This document shows positions 47,292-55,966 of a DNA stretch of 64,000 nucleotides, in pieces; the stretch's first letter is position 1; each line of letters opens with the position of its first letter. The translations under genes were made by a program, and so were the position numbers. Below the pieces are notes generated by a model. That model was not told the origin of the DNA and searched no databases. It worked only from the letters and a program-made list of their open reading frames with translations. The DNA lies in assembly GCF_009866805.1 (NCBI RefSeq), contig NZ_SIZW01000043.1, forward strand, positions 682,001 to 746,000, in the 5' to 3' direction. Origin of the DNA: Schauerella aestuarii. GTDB taxonomy: Bacteria; Pseudomonadota; Gammaproteobacteria; Burkholderiales; Burkholderiaceae_B.

Positions 47292-47837
47292 ATGAATGCA
47301 CGTCGAATGTCTGTTCGTTTGCCGAGCCTTGCTCTGTGTACCGCTGGCCTGCTGCTGGCTTCCGCATCGTCGGCCTTCGCCGCCGATTCGGCGCGCACCG
47401 AGATTCAACGCCAATATCAAGCCGACGTTGCCCGATGCAACGCCGGCCAGACCGCTCAGCCGAAGAACGTCTGCTTGCAGGAAGCTGGCGCTGCCCGCCA
47501 GGAAGCCATGCGCAGCCGCCTGGTGAACGCAAACCAGCAGTACGACCAGAACGCCACCGCACGTTGCAATGCCTTGCCCGCCGCCGACCGTTCGGCTTGC
47601 GTCGCGCAAATGTCCGGCCAAGGCCGCACCATGGGTAGCGTGGAAGGCGGCGGTGTGCTGCGTGAAATGACCATCCAGGTACCCGCCAACCAGGTCAATG
47701 CTCCGGGCGCTGCCCCCGCGCCGATGCCGCGTGCCGGTCGCCCGGTACCGGCTCCGATGCCGCAAGGCGCCGCACCTGCGCCGATGGCTCCCGCCCCGAT
47801 GGCGCCGGCTCCGCAAGCCCCCGGCATCCGCTATTGA
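47292..47837 (+). CDS. Hypothetical exported protein with Pro/Ala-rich tail
   Basis: A 181-residue secreted or periplasmic protein. The signal peptide (SLALCTAGLLLASASSAFA, then ADSAR) is clear. The mature N-terminal half is helical with four Cys in two spaced pairs (ARCNAG, NVCLQ, ARCNAL, SACVAQ) that could form disulfides. The C-terminal 50 residues repeat Ala-Pro-Met-Pro/Ala units. The start is ATG 47292 with AGGAG six bases upstream, and a very strong terminator follows. I do not recognise the family; a cell-envelope role is only a guess. Confidence 0.85.
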   Translation: MNARRMSVRLPSLALCTAGLLLASASSAFAADSARTEIQRQYQADVARCNAGQTAQPKNVCLQEAGAARQEAMRSRLVNANQQYDQNATARCNALPAADRSACVAQMSGQGRTMGSVEGGGVLREMTIQVPANQVNAPGAAPAPMPRAGRPVPAPMPQGAAPAPMAPAPMAPAPQAPGIRY

Positions 47838-47911
47838 TCTCTGCCTGAGCGCGCCTGATCGCTCATGATGAGCGCCGGGCAGCGCACCCAGGCAAGTTCG
47901 TGCGTTCAAGT

Positions 47912-47966
47912 AAAACGGCACGGCCTGTCTCCGAACCCCCGAAGCACAGGCCGTGCCGTTTTTTTG
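47912..47966 (+). terminator. Strong terminator of the exported-protein gene
   Basis: AACGGCACGGCCTGT and its exact complement ACAGGCCGTGCCGTT form a 15-bp stem, extended by AA/TT, followed by a T-run. Confidence 0.9.
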
Positions 47967-48024
47967 ACGCGTCATCCGATCGATGCAACACATGCCGTTC
48001 GATTGGACGGATGCGCCCGCACAA

Positions 48025-48414
48025 TCAGCTGACGTCGCCGTCCACGTAGTACCAACGGCTTTTCGAACGCTTGAAGCGGCTGGTTTCCTGCATGCGCATG
48101 CCGCGGCCGGCCACTCGGTAGCGGGCAACGAAAGTGACGACGGCATTGTCCGCATCGATGTTCTCGACGCCCTTGACCTGCAATCCCAGCCATTTCAGAT
48201 CGGCCGGATTGGGTTCGATGGTGGCCGGACGGGTCTCGGGCCACCATGTATCGCGCAAGTAGGTGAGGTCGTCCATCACATACGCCGTATAGCGCGAGCG
48301 CATCAGCGTTTCGGCATCGGGGGCGCGCAGCTTGAACGAGCCCATGTGCCAGCGTGCGCAGCACGACGGGTACATGCGGCCGCTGCCGCAGGGGCACGGA
48401 CGTTCGCGGCTCAT
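48025..48414 (-). CDS. YchJ family protein (SEC-C motif)
   Basis: A 129-residue protein of the YchJ family. It begins with the Cys-rich SEC-C-like zinc motif RPCPCGSGRMYPSCC, then LMRSRYTAYVMDDLTYLRDTW, the start of an NTF2-like domain, and ends with SRFKRSKSRWYYVDGD. Zinc binding is expected; the function is not established. The start is ATG 48414, which overlaps the stop of the upstream membrane-protein gene by 4 bp (ATGA). The longer frame to 48567 would run across that gene. Confidence 0.92.
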   Translation of the reverse strand: MSRERPCPCGSGRMYPSCCARWHMGSFKLRAPDAETLMRSRYTAYVMDDLTYLRDTWWPETRPATIEPNPADLKWLGLQVKGVENIDADNAVVTFVARYRVAGRGMRMQETSRFKRSKSRWYYVDGDVS

Positions 48415-48800
48415 CGTGACACCAGCAGGGTGGTCCACATGGCGATCATGGCAATCATTCCTAGAAAGCAGCCGCCCCAGAGCCCCACCAGCGGCCATTT
48501 GAGGCCGAGCGAGATTTTCTTGGGATCGACGTGTTTGAGCATGCGATTGGCGTGACCCGCCAGCCACAGTTTCGACGTGGGAAACGTCACGCGCAGAAAA
48601 TAGTCCAGCAGAATACCCAGACGAATCGCCATCGGATACTGCTCGAACGTGCGATGTTCGAGGTATGGGTGTTTCATGGCCTGGTTGATCTTGCGCGTAT
48701 TGAAGTAAATGAAAATGGCGGAGACCGTGGCAGCAACGAAACAGGCCACCAGGGTGCTGAAGCTGAGCTGCAGCACGTAGGCAATAACCGGTGAGTTCAT
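48411..48800 (-). CDS. Conserved hypothetical membrane protein
   Basis: A 129-residue protein with two hydrophobic segments, near residues 8-32 (LSFSTLVACFVAATVSAIF) and 102-126 (WPLVGLWGGCFLGMIAMIAM), and a basic loop between them. It is probably an inner-membrane protein with both ends on one side. I do not recognise a family. It is translationally coupled to the ychJ-like gene downstream. Confidence 0.8.
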   Translation of the reverse strand: MNSPVIAYVLQLSFSTLVACFVAATVSAIFIYFNTRKINQAMKHPYLEHRTFEQYPMAIRLGILLDYFLRVTFPTSKLWLAGHANRMLKHVDPKKISLGLKWPLVGLWGGCFLGMIAMIAMWTTLLVSR

Positions 48801-48980
48801 GAGGAATGCGGCGGGCGAGTGAAGGAATAACCCGCGATTGTAAGGGTCAATGCCGATCGACGCTCCGATGCCATCGTTTCAGGCCCCGGGGCGCCGGTTG
48901 TGGCGCTGTCGGCGCTGCACGGGCCATCGTCGTGATCCCCAGGCAATCACGCCGTCACCGATCATAAGATCGTCAACGCA

Positions 48981-49256
48981 TCAAACCGTCAGGTCGGCAT
49001 AGTCCGGATGGCGGCGCACATACTCGGCCGCGTAAGAACACGCGGTCACGACGCGCCAGCCATTTTCGCGCGCCGTATCCAGGGCCACGCGGGTGAGATC
49101 GCCGGCAATGCCGCGACCCGAGACGGCGGCCGGCACGCCGGTATGCAGAATCGTCATCACGCCATCGTTCAGCGCGTAATCAAGTTCGCAAGTGATGTCG
49201 TCGACAATGGCTTCGAAGCGGTTCGCGTCGGCCAGATGGGTAACCGGAACAGTCAT
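48981..49256 (-). CDS. Small GNAT-type N-acetyltransferase (YidJ/COG2388-like)
   Basis: A 91-residue protein matching the short acetyltransferase-like family with ELDYALNDGVMTILHTGVPA, SGRGIAGDLTRVALDTAREN and VVTACSYAAEYVRRHPDY. The Gly-rich turn is the acetyl-CoA site of a minimal GNAT fold. The conserved Cys in TACSYA is a family mark. The substrate is unknown. The start is ATG 49256 with AGGAG nine bases upstream. It follows prpD on the same strand, but a terminator lies between them. Confidence 0.88.
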   Translation of the reverse strand: MTVPVTHLADANRFEAIVDDITCELDYALNDGVMTILHTGVPAAVSGRGIAGDLTRVALDTARENGWRVVTACSYAAEYVRRHPDYADLTV

Positions 49257-49275
49257 GATGCAGGGCTCCTGAAAT

Positions 49276-49335
49276 GAAAAAAGCGGCCCGCTTGAACCGA
49301 TCCGGCTTTCCGGATCCATTCAGCCAGGGCCGCTT
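49276..49335 (-). terminator. Terminator of the prpBCD genes
   Basis: AAGCGGCCC (49281-49289) pairs with GGGCCGCTT (49327-49335), with an inner ATCCGG/CCGGAT stem, and the minus strand ends in TTTTTTC. It lies 55 bp after the prpD stop. Confidence 0.8.
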
Positions 49336-49389
49336 GGGTGATGCTGCCGACCGCATTCCCATGCAGTCGACCTGAATCACGCCGTCGAC

Positions 49390-50841
49390 TTAAATCACGT
49401 AGAGATCGACGTATTCGTGAACCGGCATCGCCTCGAGCTTCTTCTGGTCGAGCGAGATATCCAGAATACGCTGTTGTTGCTTGGCCGGGAACTGGCGCGC
49501 CAGGTTCGTGCGGAACTTGGCTTCCAGAAGCGGAATACCGTCGCCACGGCGGCGCTTGTGGCCGATGGGGTATTCACACACGATCTCGTCGAGCTTGGAG
49601 CCGTCGTTGAATTCGACGGTGACAGCGTTGGCGATCGACCGCTTTTCCGGATCGTGATAATCGCGGGTAAACGTGGTGTCTTCAACGCAGACGATCTTGT
49701 CGCGCAGGGCATCGATGCGGGGATCGGCGGCGATCTCGTCCTCGTAATCGCCGGCGGTGAGGCGTCCGAAGAGAATCGGCACGGCCACCATGTATTGAAT
49801 GCAATGATCGCGATCGGCCGGGTTATCGAGCGGGCCTTTCTTGTCGATGATCCGGATGCAGGCTTCGTGCGTGCGAATCGTGATCTGCTTGATGTCTTCG
49901 GCCGACTTGCCTTTCTGAGCGAGAAGCTTGTTGATGTCCATTGCGCATTCAACGGCCGTTTGCGAGTGGAACTCGGCCGGGAACGAAATCTTGAACAGCA
50001 CGTTTTCCATCACATAGCTGCCGTACGGGCGCTGGAACTTGAAGGGCTGACCCTTGAACAGCACGTCGTAGAAGCCCCACGTCTTGGCGGACAGCACCGA
50101 CGGATAGCCCATTTCGCCGGTCTTGGCGATCAGGGCCAGGCGCACGGCGCGGCTGGTGGCGTCGCCCGCCGCCCAGCTCTTGCGGCTGCCGGTATTGGGC
50201 GAGTGGCGGTAGGTGCGCAGGCTCTGGCCATCGACCCAGGCGAGCGAGACGGCGTTGAGCACTTCGTCGCGGTTCAAGCCCAGCATCTGCGCAACCACGG
50301 CGGTGGAGGCGACTTTCACCAGCACCACGTGATCCAGACCGACCTTGTTGAACGAGTTTTCCAAGGCGATGCAACCCTGGATTTCGTGCGCCTTGATCAT
50401 GCCCGTAAGCACGTCACGCATCGAGAGCGCCGGCTTGCCGGCGGCGACGGCGTTGCGCGAGAGCCAGTCGGCGGTGGCGAGAATGCCGCCGAGGTTGTCG
50501 GACGGATGGCCCCATTCAGCAGCCAGCCACGTGTCGTTGAAGTCCAGCCAGCGAATCATCGTGCCGATGTTGAACGCGGCCTGGATGGGGTCGAGCTGGA
50601 ATTGCGTACCGGGCACTTTGGCGCCATTTGGCACTACCGTGCCGGGCACGACGGGGCCGAGCAGTTTGCGGCAGGCGGGATATTCCAGCGCCTCGAGGCC
50701 GCAGCCCAGGGTGTCGATCAGGCAGTTGCGCGCCGTCTCATACGCCAGATCGCTTTTGATCTGGTAGTCGAGCACGTAATCGACGATATCGACCAGGACC
50801 TGATCGGGCTCGGGACGAACATTGGAAATGTGTGCGGACAT
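49390..50841 (-). CDS. prpD: 2-methylcitrate dehydratase, MmgE/PrpD family
   Basis: A 483-residue cofactor-free dehydratase that turns 2-methylcitrate into 2-methyl-cis-aconitate in propionate breakdown. Family sequences include [38 protein letters not shown] with the conserved Asp/His region, and [19 protein letters not shown]. The length is normal for PrpD. It is last in prpB-prpC-prpD, 28 bp after prpC. The next step, hydration of 2-methyl-cis-aconitate, would be done by AcnB, because neither acnD nor prpF is seen here. The start is ATG 50841, with GAGG ten bases upstream. Confidence 0.94.
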   Translation of the reverse strand: MSAHISNVRPEPDQVLVDIVDYVLDYQIKSDLAYETARNCLIDTLGCGLEALEYPACRKLLGPVVPGTVVPNGAKVPGTQFQLDPIQAAFNIGTMIRWLDFNDTWLAAEWGHPSDNLGGILATADWLSRNAVAAGKPALSMRDVLTGMIKAHEIQGCIALENSFNKVGLDHVVLVKVASTAVVAQMLGLNRDEVLNAVSLAWVDGQSLRTYRHSPNTGSRKSWAAGDATSRAVRLALIAKTGEMGYPSVLSAKTWGFYDVLFKGQPFKFQRPYGSYVMENVLFKISFPAEFHSQTAVECAMDINKLLAQKGKSAEDIKQITIRTHEACIRIIDKKGPLDNPADRDHCIQYMVAVPILFGRLTAGDYEDEIAADPRIDALRDKIVCVEDTTFTRDYHDPEKRSIANAVTVEFNDGSKLDEIVCEYPIGHKRRRGDGIPLLEAKFRTNLARQFPAKQQQRILDISLDQKKLEAMPVHEYVDLYVI

Positions 50842-50869
50842 CTAAAGTCTTCCTCTGATCTCGTTTGTT

Positions 50870-52030
50870 TTATTTGCGCTTCGAAAGCGGCACGAATTTC
50901 TGATCGTCCGGGCCCACGTAATTGGCCGTGGGGCGAATGATCTTGTTGTCGACGCGCTGTTCCATGATGTGCGCGGCCCAGCCGGCGGTGCGCGCGATCA
51001 CGAAGAGCGGCGTGAACATCGCAGTGGGGATGCCCATCATGTGATAGCTCACGGCCGAGTACCAATCCAGATTGGGGAACATCTTCTTGACTTCCCACAT
51101 CGTGGTTTCAAGCCGCTCGGCGATGTCGTACATCTTGGTGCTGCCGCCGTCTTTCGACAGCTTCTTGGCCACATCCTTGATGACCTTGTTGCGCGGGTCG
51201 GACACCGTATACACGGGGTGACCAAAGCCGATCACGACTTCCTTGTTCTCCACACGCTTGCGAATGTCGGCCTCGGCCTCATCCGGCGTGTCGTAGCGCT
51301 TCTGGATCTCGAAGGCCACTTCGTTGGCGCCGCCGTGCTTGGGGCCACGCAGCGCGCCGATGCCGCCGGCGATAGCCGAGTACATGTCCGAACCGGTGCC
51401 TGCGATGACGCGGGCCGTGAAGGTTGAGGCGTTGAATTCGTGCTCGGCGTACAGGTTGAGCGAGACGTGCATCGCGTGCACCCACTCTTCCGACGGTTTC
51501 TTGCCGTGGAGGAGGTGCAGGAAGTGGCCGCCGATGCTGTCGTCGTCGGTTTGGACGTCGATGATCTGGCCGTTGTGGCTGTAGTGATACCAGTACAGCA
51601 GGGCCGAGCCCAGATTGGCCATCAGGCGATCGGCAATGTCGCGCGCGGCCGGCGCGTTGTGGTCGTCTTTCTCGGGCAGGATGCAGCCCAGCACCGATAC
51701 CGCCGTGCGCATGACGTCCATCGGGTGGCTCGCCGCGGGCAGCGCTTCGAGCGCGGCCGTGAGCTGGATGGGCAGGCCGCGCAGGCTGCGCAGCTTGGCT
51801 TTGTAGCCGCGTAGTTCGCCTTCGTTGGGCAGCTTGCCGTGCACCAGCAGATAGGCGATTTCCTCGAATTCGCTGGTGTTGGCGATATCGAGAATATCGT
51901 AGCCCCGATAGTGCAGGTCGTTGCCGCTCTTACCCACGGTACACAATGCGGTATTGCCGGCGACGACGCCGGAGAGCGCGACTGACTTCTTGGGCTTGAA
52001 CCCGGTCTTTTCTGTTTCGTTGCTGCTCAT
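50870..52030 (-). CDS. prpC: 2-methylcitrate synthase
   Basis: A 386-residue citrate-synthase-family enzyme joining propionyl-CoA and oxaloacetate. It begins with [20 protein letters not shown], the PrpC-type N-terminus that is shorter than GltA. Catalytic His residues are visible in [12 protein letters not shown] and [13 protein letters not shown], and a conserved Asp follows in [12 protein letters not shown]. The gene lies between prpB and prpD, which fixes the role; the true citrate synthase is gltA at 58770. The start is ATG 52030 with AAGGAG seven bases upstream. Confidence 0.95.
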   Translation of the reverse strand: MSSNETEKTGFKPKKSVALSGVVAGNTALCTVGKSGNDLHYRGYDILDIANTSEFEEIAYLLVHGKLPNEGELRGYKAKLRSLRGLPIQLTAALEALPAASHPMDVMRTAVSVLGCILPEKDDHNAPAARDIADRLMANLGSALLYWYHYSHNGQIIDVQTDDDSIGGHFLHLLHGKKPSEEWVHAMHVSLNLYAEHEFNASTFTARVIAGTGSDMYSAIAGGIGALRGPKHGGANEVAFEIQKRYDTPDEAEADIRKRVENKEVVIGFGHPVYTVSDPRNKVIKDVAKKLSKDGGSTKMYDIAERLETTMWEVKKMFPNLDWYSAVSYHMMGIPTAMFTPLFVIARTAGWAAHIMEQRVDNKIIRPTANYVGPDDQKFVPLSKRK

Positions 52031-52065
52031 GTCTCAACTCCTTCGAAGGATGGTGGGGGCAGTGC

Positions 52066-52956
52066 TCAGCCCTTGTTCTTTGCGAACAGCGCATCGAGTT
52101 GCGACTCGAATGCGTGATAGCCGATGCGGTCGTACAGCTCGTCACGCGTTTGCATCGTGTCGAGTACATTCTTCTGATGGCCGTCGCGGCGGATGGCGGT
52201 GTACACATTCTCTGCCGCTTTGTTCATGGCGCGGAAGGCCGAAAGCGGGTAGAGCACCATGCCGACGCCCGTGCCGCGAAGTTCTTCCACGGTAAAAAGC
52301 GGGGTCTGGCCAAACTCGGTGATGTTGGCCAGCAGCGGCACACTGACGGCCTTGGCAAATTTTTCGTACGTGGGCAGATCGTAGGCGGCTTCGGCAAAGA
52401 TAGCATCCGCGCCGGCTTCCACGCACTTGATCGCACGCTCGATGGCGGCATCCACACCGTGGCTGGCGATGGCGTCGGTGCGGGCAATGATGAAGAAGTC
52501 GCTGTCGGTCTTGGCATCTACCGCGGCCTTGACGCGATCGGCCATTTCCTCGGTCGATACGATTTCCTTGCCGGGTCGATGACCGCAGCGCTTGGCGCCC
52601 ACCTGGTCTTCGATGTGGCAGGCGGCAGCGCCGAATTTGATCAGGCTCTTGACGGTACGGGCGATATTGAAGGCCGAGGCGCCGAAACCAGTGTCGATAT
52701 CCACCAGCAGGGGAACGTCACAGACATCGGTGATGCGGCGCACGTCGGTCAGCACGTCGTCCATCGTATTGATGCCCAGATCGGGCAAGCCCAGCGAACC
52801 TGCCGCCACGCCGCCGCCGGACAGATAAATGGCGCGATATCCCGCGCGTTTGGCCAGCAGCGCATGATTGGCGTTGATGGCGCCAATGATCTGCAGCGGT
52901 TTTTCTTCAGCCAGGGCCTGGCGGAAGAGGGCACCGGGAGAGGGGGAACGGGACAT
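52066..52956 (-). CDS. prpB: 2-methylisocitrate lyase
   Basis: A 296-residue isocitrate-lyase-superfamily enzyme that splits 2-methylisocitrate into pyruvate and succinate. The signature KRCGH holds catalytic Cys124, and [19 protein letters not shown] and IIARTDA line the Mg2+/substrate site. [21 protein letters not shown] near the start is typical of PrpB. It is first of prpBCD, 35 bp before prpC, and 86 bp after mdh on the same strand, separated by a hairpin. The start is ATG 52956 with GGAG six bases upstream. Confidence 0.96.
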   Translation of the reverse strand: MSRSPSPGALFRQALAEEKPLQIIGAINANHALLAKRAGYRAIYLSGGGVAAGSLGLPDLGINTMDDVLTDVRRITDVCDVPLLVDIDTGFGASAFNIARTVKSLIKFGAAACHIEDQVGAKRCGHRPGKEIVSTEEMADRVKAAVDAKTDSDFFIIARTDAIASHGVDAAIERAIKCVEAGADAIFAEAAYDLPTYEKFAKAVSVPLLANITEFGQTPLFTVEELRGTGVGMVLYPLSAFRAMNKAAENVYTAIRRDGHQKNVLDTMQTRDELYDRIGYHAFESQLDALFAKNKG

Positions 52957-53004
52957 GACAGGCTCCGAAGGGATGGATTCGCGAACGTGCGGCGGGAGAT
53001 AACA

Positions 53005-53030
53005 ATCGGGCCCGACTAAGCGGGCCCGAT
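53005..53030 (-). terminator. Hairpin between mdh and prpB
   Basis: ATCGGGCCCG and CGGGCCCGAT form a perfect 10-bp stem with a 6-base loop. On the minus strand it is followed by TGTTATC, so termination is probably partial and some mdh transcripts may continue into prpBCD. Confidence 0.65.
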
Positions 53031-53042
53031 CATTCACAGGAT

Positions 53043-54032
53043 TTACTTCAGCAGATCGGCCACGCCGTCACGCTCTTCGAGCAATTCCTTCAAGGTGAAG
53101 TCCAGGCGTTCGCGCGAGAACGCGTCGATTTCCAGGCCTTCCACTCGGGTGTACTCGCCATTGGCGGTCGTGACCGGCACGCCGTAGATGATGCCTTCGG
53201 GAATGCCGTAGGAGCCATCCGAGGGAATACCCATCGTGACCCACTTGCCGTTGCTGCCCAGCACCCAGTCGCGGATGTGGTCGATGGCGGCGTTGGCAGC
53301 CGATGCCGCCGACGAGAGACCGCGGGCTTCGATGATGGCGGCGCCACGCTTGCCCACGGTGGGGATGAACGTGTCTTTGTTCCATGCGTCGTCTTTGATC
53401 AGCTTCTGCAGACTTTCACCGCCAACCGTCGCGAAACGGGTGTCGGGATACATCGTGGGCGAGTGGTTGCCCCAGACGATCAGCTTTTCGATTTCGGCGA
53501 CGGGCTTGCCCGACTTGGCCGACAACTGCGACAGCGCGCGGTTATGGTCCAGGCGCAGCATTGCGGTGAAGTTCTTGGCGGGCAGATCCGGTGCCGACTT
53601 CATGGCGATATAAGCGTTGGTATTGGCCGGGTTGCCCACGACCAGCACCTTCACGTCGCGCTTGGCCACTTGGTTGAGTGCCTTGCCTTGCGCCGTAAAG
53701 ATCTGGGCGTTCACGCTCAGCAGATCCTTGCGCTCCATGCCGGGGCCGCGCGGACGGGCGCCGACCAGCAGGGCGACGTCGATATCCTTGAATGCGGTCA
53801 GCGGATCGCTGTGGGCGGTGACTTCCTGCAGCAGCGGGAAAGCGCAATCGTCCAGCTCCATGATGACGCCCTTGAGCGCCTTCTGGGCTTTTTCATCGGG
53901 GATTTCGAGCAATTGCAGGATGACCGGCTGGTCTTTTCCCAGCATTTCGCCGGAGGCGATACGGAACAGTAGGGCATAGCCGATTTGGCCGGCGGCGCCG
54001 GTGACGGCAACGCGCATGGCGGGCTTGGACAT
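53043..54032 (-). CDS. mdh: NAD-dependent malate dehydrogenase
   Basis: A 329-residue malate dehydrogenase of the type common in betaproteobacteria and plant cytosol. The NAD motif is [20 protein letters not shown] (about 7-26). The substrate Arg residues lie in [17 protein letters not shown], and the catalytic His in [12 protein letters not shown]. It regenerates oxaloacetate for both gltA and prpC, encoded close by. The start is ATG 54032 with GGAG nine bases upstream; the frame extends to 54164 with no support. The third copy of the putative operator lies 135 bp upstream, shared with the divergent GntR gene. Confidence 0.96.
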   Translation of the reverse strand: MSKPAMRVAVTGAAGQIGYALLFRIASGEMLGKDQPVILQLLEIPDEKAQKALKGVIMELDDCAFPLLQEVTAHSDPLTAFKDIDVALLVGARPRGPGMERKDLLSVNAQIFTAQGKALNQVAKRDVKVLVVGNPANTNAYIAMKSAPDLPAKNFTAMLRLDHNRALSQLSAKSGKPVAEIEKLIVWGNHSPTMYPDTRFATVGGESLQKLIKDDAWNKDTFIPTVGKRGAAIIEARGLSSAASAANAAIDHIRDWVLGSNGKWVTMGIPSDGSYGIPEGIIYGVPVTTANGEYTRVEGLEIDAFSRERLDFTLKELLEERDGVADLLK

Positions 54033-54167
54033 GAAGCGGATCTCCGTAGTAGTTTGACGAGAAAAAATCTCGTCGAACAGTGTAATGCGTGGCCGATGCG
54101 GCTGCTTTCGAAAGCCTTGCATCGGCAGGTCTCGAATCCTAGATCGAATTGACGTAAGCGTCAACGC

Positions 54168-54188
54168 CTCTTATATCTTATATAAGAC
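54168..54188. promoter_or_regulatory. Putative GntR operator between mdh and the GntR gene
   Basis: The site reads CTCTTATA, spacer TCTTA, TATAAGAC: one change (G to C at the first base) from the acnA site. It is followed by ATAAGAT, an extra half-site. Its position between divergent genes suggests autoregulation plus control of mdh. Confidence 0.78.
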
Positions 54189-54271
54189 ATAAGATGGCTG
54201 CCAGAATTTTATTGCTGTGCGACAATGCACCCCGACGCGAGCCCCGTGCTCGCCTGTTTACCCAATCTTCC

Positions 54272-55048
54272 ATGGCAGAACCCAGGCCCGAACCCCTCGT
54301 CAGATCATCGCTCGCGGATAAGCCGCAGAGTGCGGCTTTCAGCCCGCTCTACAGGCAGATCAAGGCGTTGCTGCTGCAAAGCCTTCAGCAGGGCGAGTGG
54401 AAGCCGGGCGAACTGATCCCCAGCGAACTCGACCTGGCCGCGCGGTTTCAGGTCAGTCAAGGGACGGTGCGCAAGGCCGTGGATGAGCTTGCGGCTGAGC
54501 ACATGTTGCAACGCAGGCAGGGTCGCGGCACGTTTGTGTCCACTCATAACGAGGCGCGCGTGCGTTTTCGTTTCCTCAGGTTGGCACCCGATCAGGAAAG
54601 CGATGCCCAGCCGGCGCAGAGTCGGATTCTGTCCTGTAAGCGCTTGCGCGCGCCCCTGGACATCGCGCGGGTGCTCGATCTGCGGACCGGTGAAACGGTG
54701 GTCGCGATCCGGCGCCTGCTCAGTTTTGGCGACGTGCCGTCGGTGGTCGACGACATCTGGTTACCCGGTGGGGTGTTCAAAGGGCTTACGGCAGAAGTGC
54801 TGGCGCGCAATCGCGGCCCGCTTTATGCGCTCTTCGAAACCGAATTCGGGGTGAGCATGGTGCGCGCCGACGAAAAAATCAGGGCGGTGGCCGCCAATGA
54901 AGACGCTGCAAGTATTTTGCGCATCGATCAGGGCACACCTATTTTGCAGGTCGACCGGCTGTCATACAGCTACGGCGACCGGCCGGTTGAAATCCGGCGA
55001 GGTTGGTATCTGACCGACCGTTATCACTACCGCAATAGTTTGAATTAA
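54272..55048 (+). CDS. GntR-family transcriptional regulator, HutC/UTRA type
   Basis: A 258-residue regulator. The winged helix-turn-helix (about 20-85) includes LYRQIKALLLQSLQQGEW, IPSELDLAARFQVSQGTVRK and MLQRRQGRGTFV. The rest is a UTRA ligand-binding domain with ILSCKRLRAPLDIARVLDL, GVFKGLTAEVL, TPILQVDRLSYSYGDRPVEI and the usual ending YLTDRYHYRNSLN. The start is uncertain: ATG 54194 is in frame but only 5 bp after the operator, while ATG 54272 fits the family length; neither has a ribosome site. It probably binds the operator at 54168-54188 and those before acnA and acnB, with a TCA-cycle metabolite as ligand. The ligand is not known. Confidence 0.9.
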   Translation: MAEPRPEPLVRSSLADKPQSAAFSPLYRQIKALLLQSLQQGEWKPGELIPSELDLAARFQVSQGTVRKAVDELAAEHMLQRRQGRGTFVSTHNEARVRFRFLRLAPDQESDAQPAQSRILSCKRLRAPLDIARVLDLRTGETVVAIRRLLSFGDVPSVVDDIWLPGGVFKGLTAEVLARNRGPLYALFETEFGVSMVRADEKIRAVAANEDAASILRIDQGTPILQVDRLSYSYGDRPVEIRRGWYLTDRYHYRNSLN

Positions 55049-55164
55049 CGTGGTTTTCAGAGGCGATTTGATACCGACCCATACATTGGGCGAAAATAGT
55101 GCGTTTGTCCCGACGGGACAGTCGTTGTTCACACCGATTTTTTGTATGTAACCCCGAGGTTGTC

Positions 55165-55578
55165 ATGTCCGACCCAGTTGCCAAGCCGCGGCCGCAGTTT
55201 CGCAATATCAGCGTAACGCAGCTCATGAGCTACCGCCTGCCTCTCGCCGGCAAGCTGTCCATTCTCCACCGCGTAAGCGGCGCTCTGCTTTTTCTCTGTC
55301 TGCCCTTGGTCATTCTGCCGCTCTTCGCAGCAAGCGTGACCTCGCAAGAAACGTTCAACGACGTTGCCGCCTATATGGGGCACCCGATCATGAAGCTGAT
55401 CGTTCTGGTCTTGATGTGGGGCTATCTGCATCACTTCTGTGCCGGTATTCGCTACCTCATGCTCGACTTGCACATCGGCCTTGACAAGGCAGCGGCGCAA
55501 AAAAGCGCTGGAATCGTGTTTGGTGTCAGCCTGGCGTTGACGCTGGTCTTTGCGCTGAAATTGTTCGGAGTGTGGTGA
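55165..55578 (+). CDS. sdhC: Succinate dehydrogenase cytochrome b556 subunit
   Basis: A 137-residue membrane anchor with three helices. RPQFRNISVTQLMSYRLPL at the start and SILHRVSGALLFL mark SdhC. The haem b ligand is expected in YLHHFCAGIRYLMLD. With SdhD it binds quinone and haem in the inner membrane. The start is ATG 55165 with GAGG five bases upstream; the longer frame adds an unlike, Arg-rich end. First gene of sdhCDAB, 116 bp after the GntR gene. I see no copy of the GntR operator directly before it. Confidence 0.94.
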   Translation: MSDPVAKPRPQFRNISVTQLMSYRLPLAGKLSILHRVSGALLFLCLPLVILPLFAASVTSQETFNDVAAYMGHPIMKLIVLVLMWGYLHHFCAGIRYLMLDLHIGLDKAAAQKSAGIVFGVSLALTLVFALKLFGVW

Positions 55579-55579
55579 G

Positions 55580-55963
55580 ATGGCAATGTCGAAAAACTAC
55601 GGCAACAAGCGCCTGGTCGTCGGTGCCCACTACGGTGTGGGTGACTTCCTGGCCCAGCGCATCACTGCCGTCATTCTCGCGGTGTACACCCTCGTGATCC
55701 TCATTGGCATCCTCACGATGTCCGGATTCACGTTCGAGAACTGGCGCGCAATTTTCACGTTTACGGTATTTTCGCTGCCCTTGGGGCAGATATTGGCGAC
55801 CCTGGCGTTCGCCTCGCTGGTCTATCACGCCTGGATCGGCGTGCGGGACATCTGGATGGACTACGTCAAGCCCGTCGGCGTGCGGTTGACCCTGCATGTG
55901 CTGACCATTCTGTGGCTGGCCGGTTCGCTCGCGTTTTTCGCCAAAATTCTCTGGAGTCTATAA
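55580..55963 (+). CDS. sdhD: Succinate dehydrogenase membrane anchor subunit
   Basis: A 127-residue three-helix membrane protein. GVGDFLAQRITAVILAVYTL holds the conserved start of helix 1, and LVYHAWIGVRDIWMDYVKP the expected haem-ligand His and the quinone-site Asp/Tyr. ATG 55580 is one base after the sdhC stop. It works with SdhC to hold SdhAB on the inner membrane. Confidence 0.93.
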   Translation: MAMSKNYGNKRLVVGAHYGVGDFLAQRITAVILAVYTLVILIGILTMSGFTFENWRAIFTFTVFSLPLGQILATLAFASLVYHAWIGVRDIWMDYVKPVGVRLTLHVLTILWLAGSLAFFAKILWSL

Positions 55964-55966
55964 GCC

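Noticed and set aside
47064-48155. 363-codon minus-strand frame
   Set aside because: It overlaps the signal-peptide gene at 47292 and its strong terminator, and also part of the ychJ-like gene in another frame.
55049-55164. A fourth copy of the GntR operator before sdhC
   Set aside because: I searched by eye for TATAAGAC or TCTTATA and found none, so sdh control by the same regulator is not supported by the sequence.
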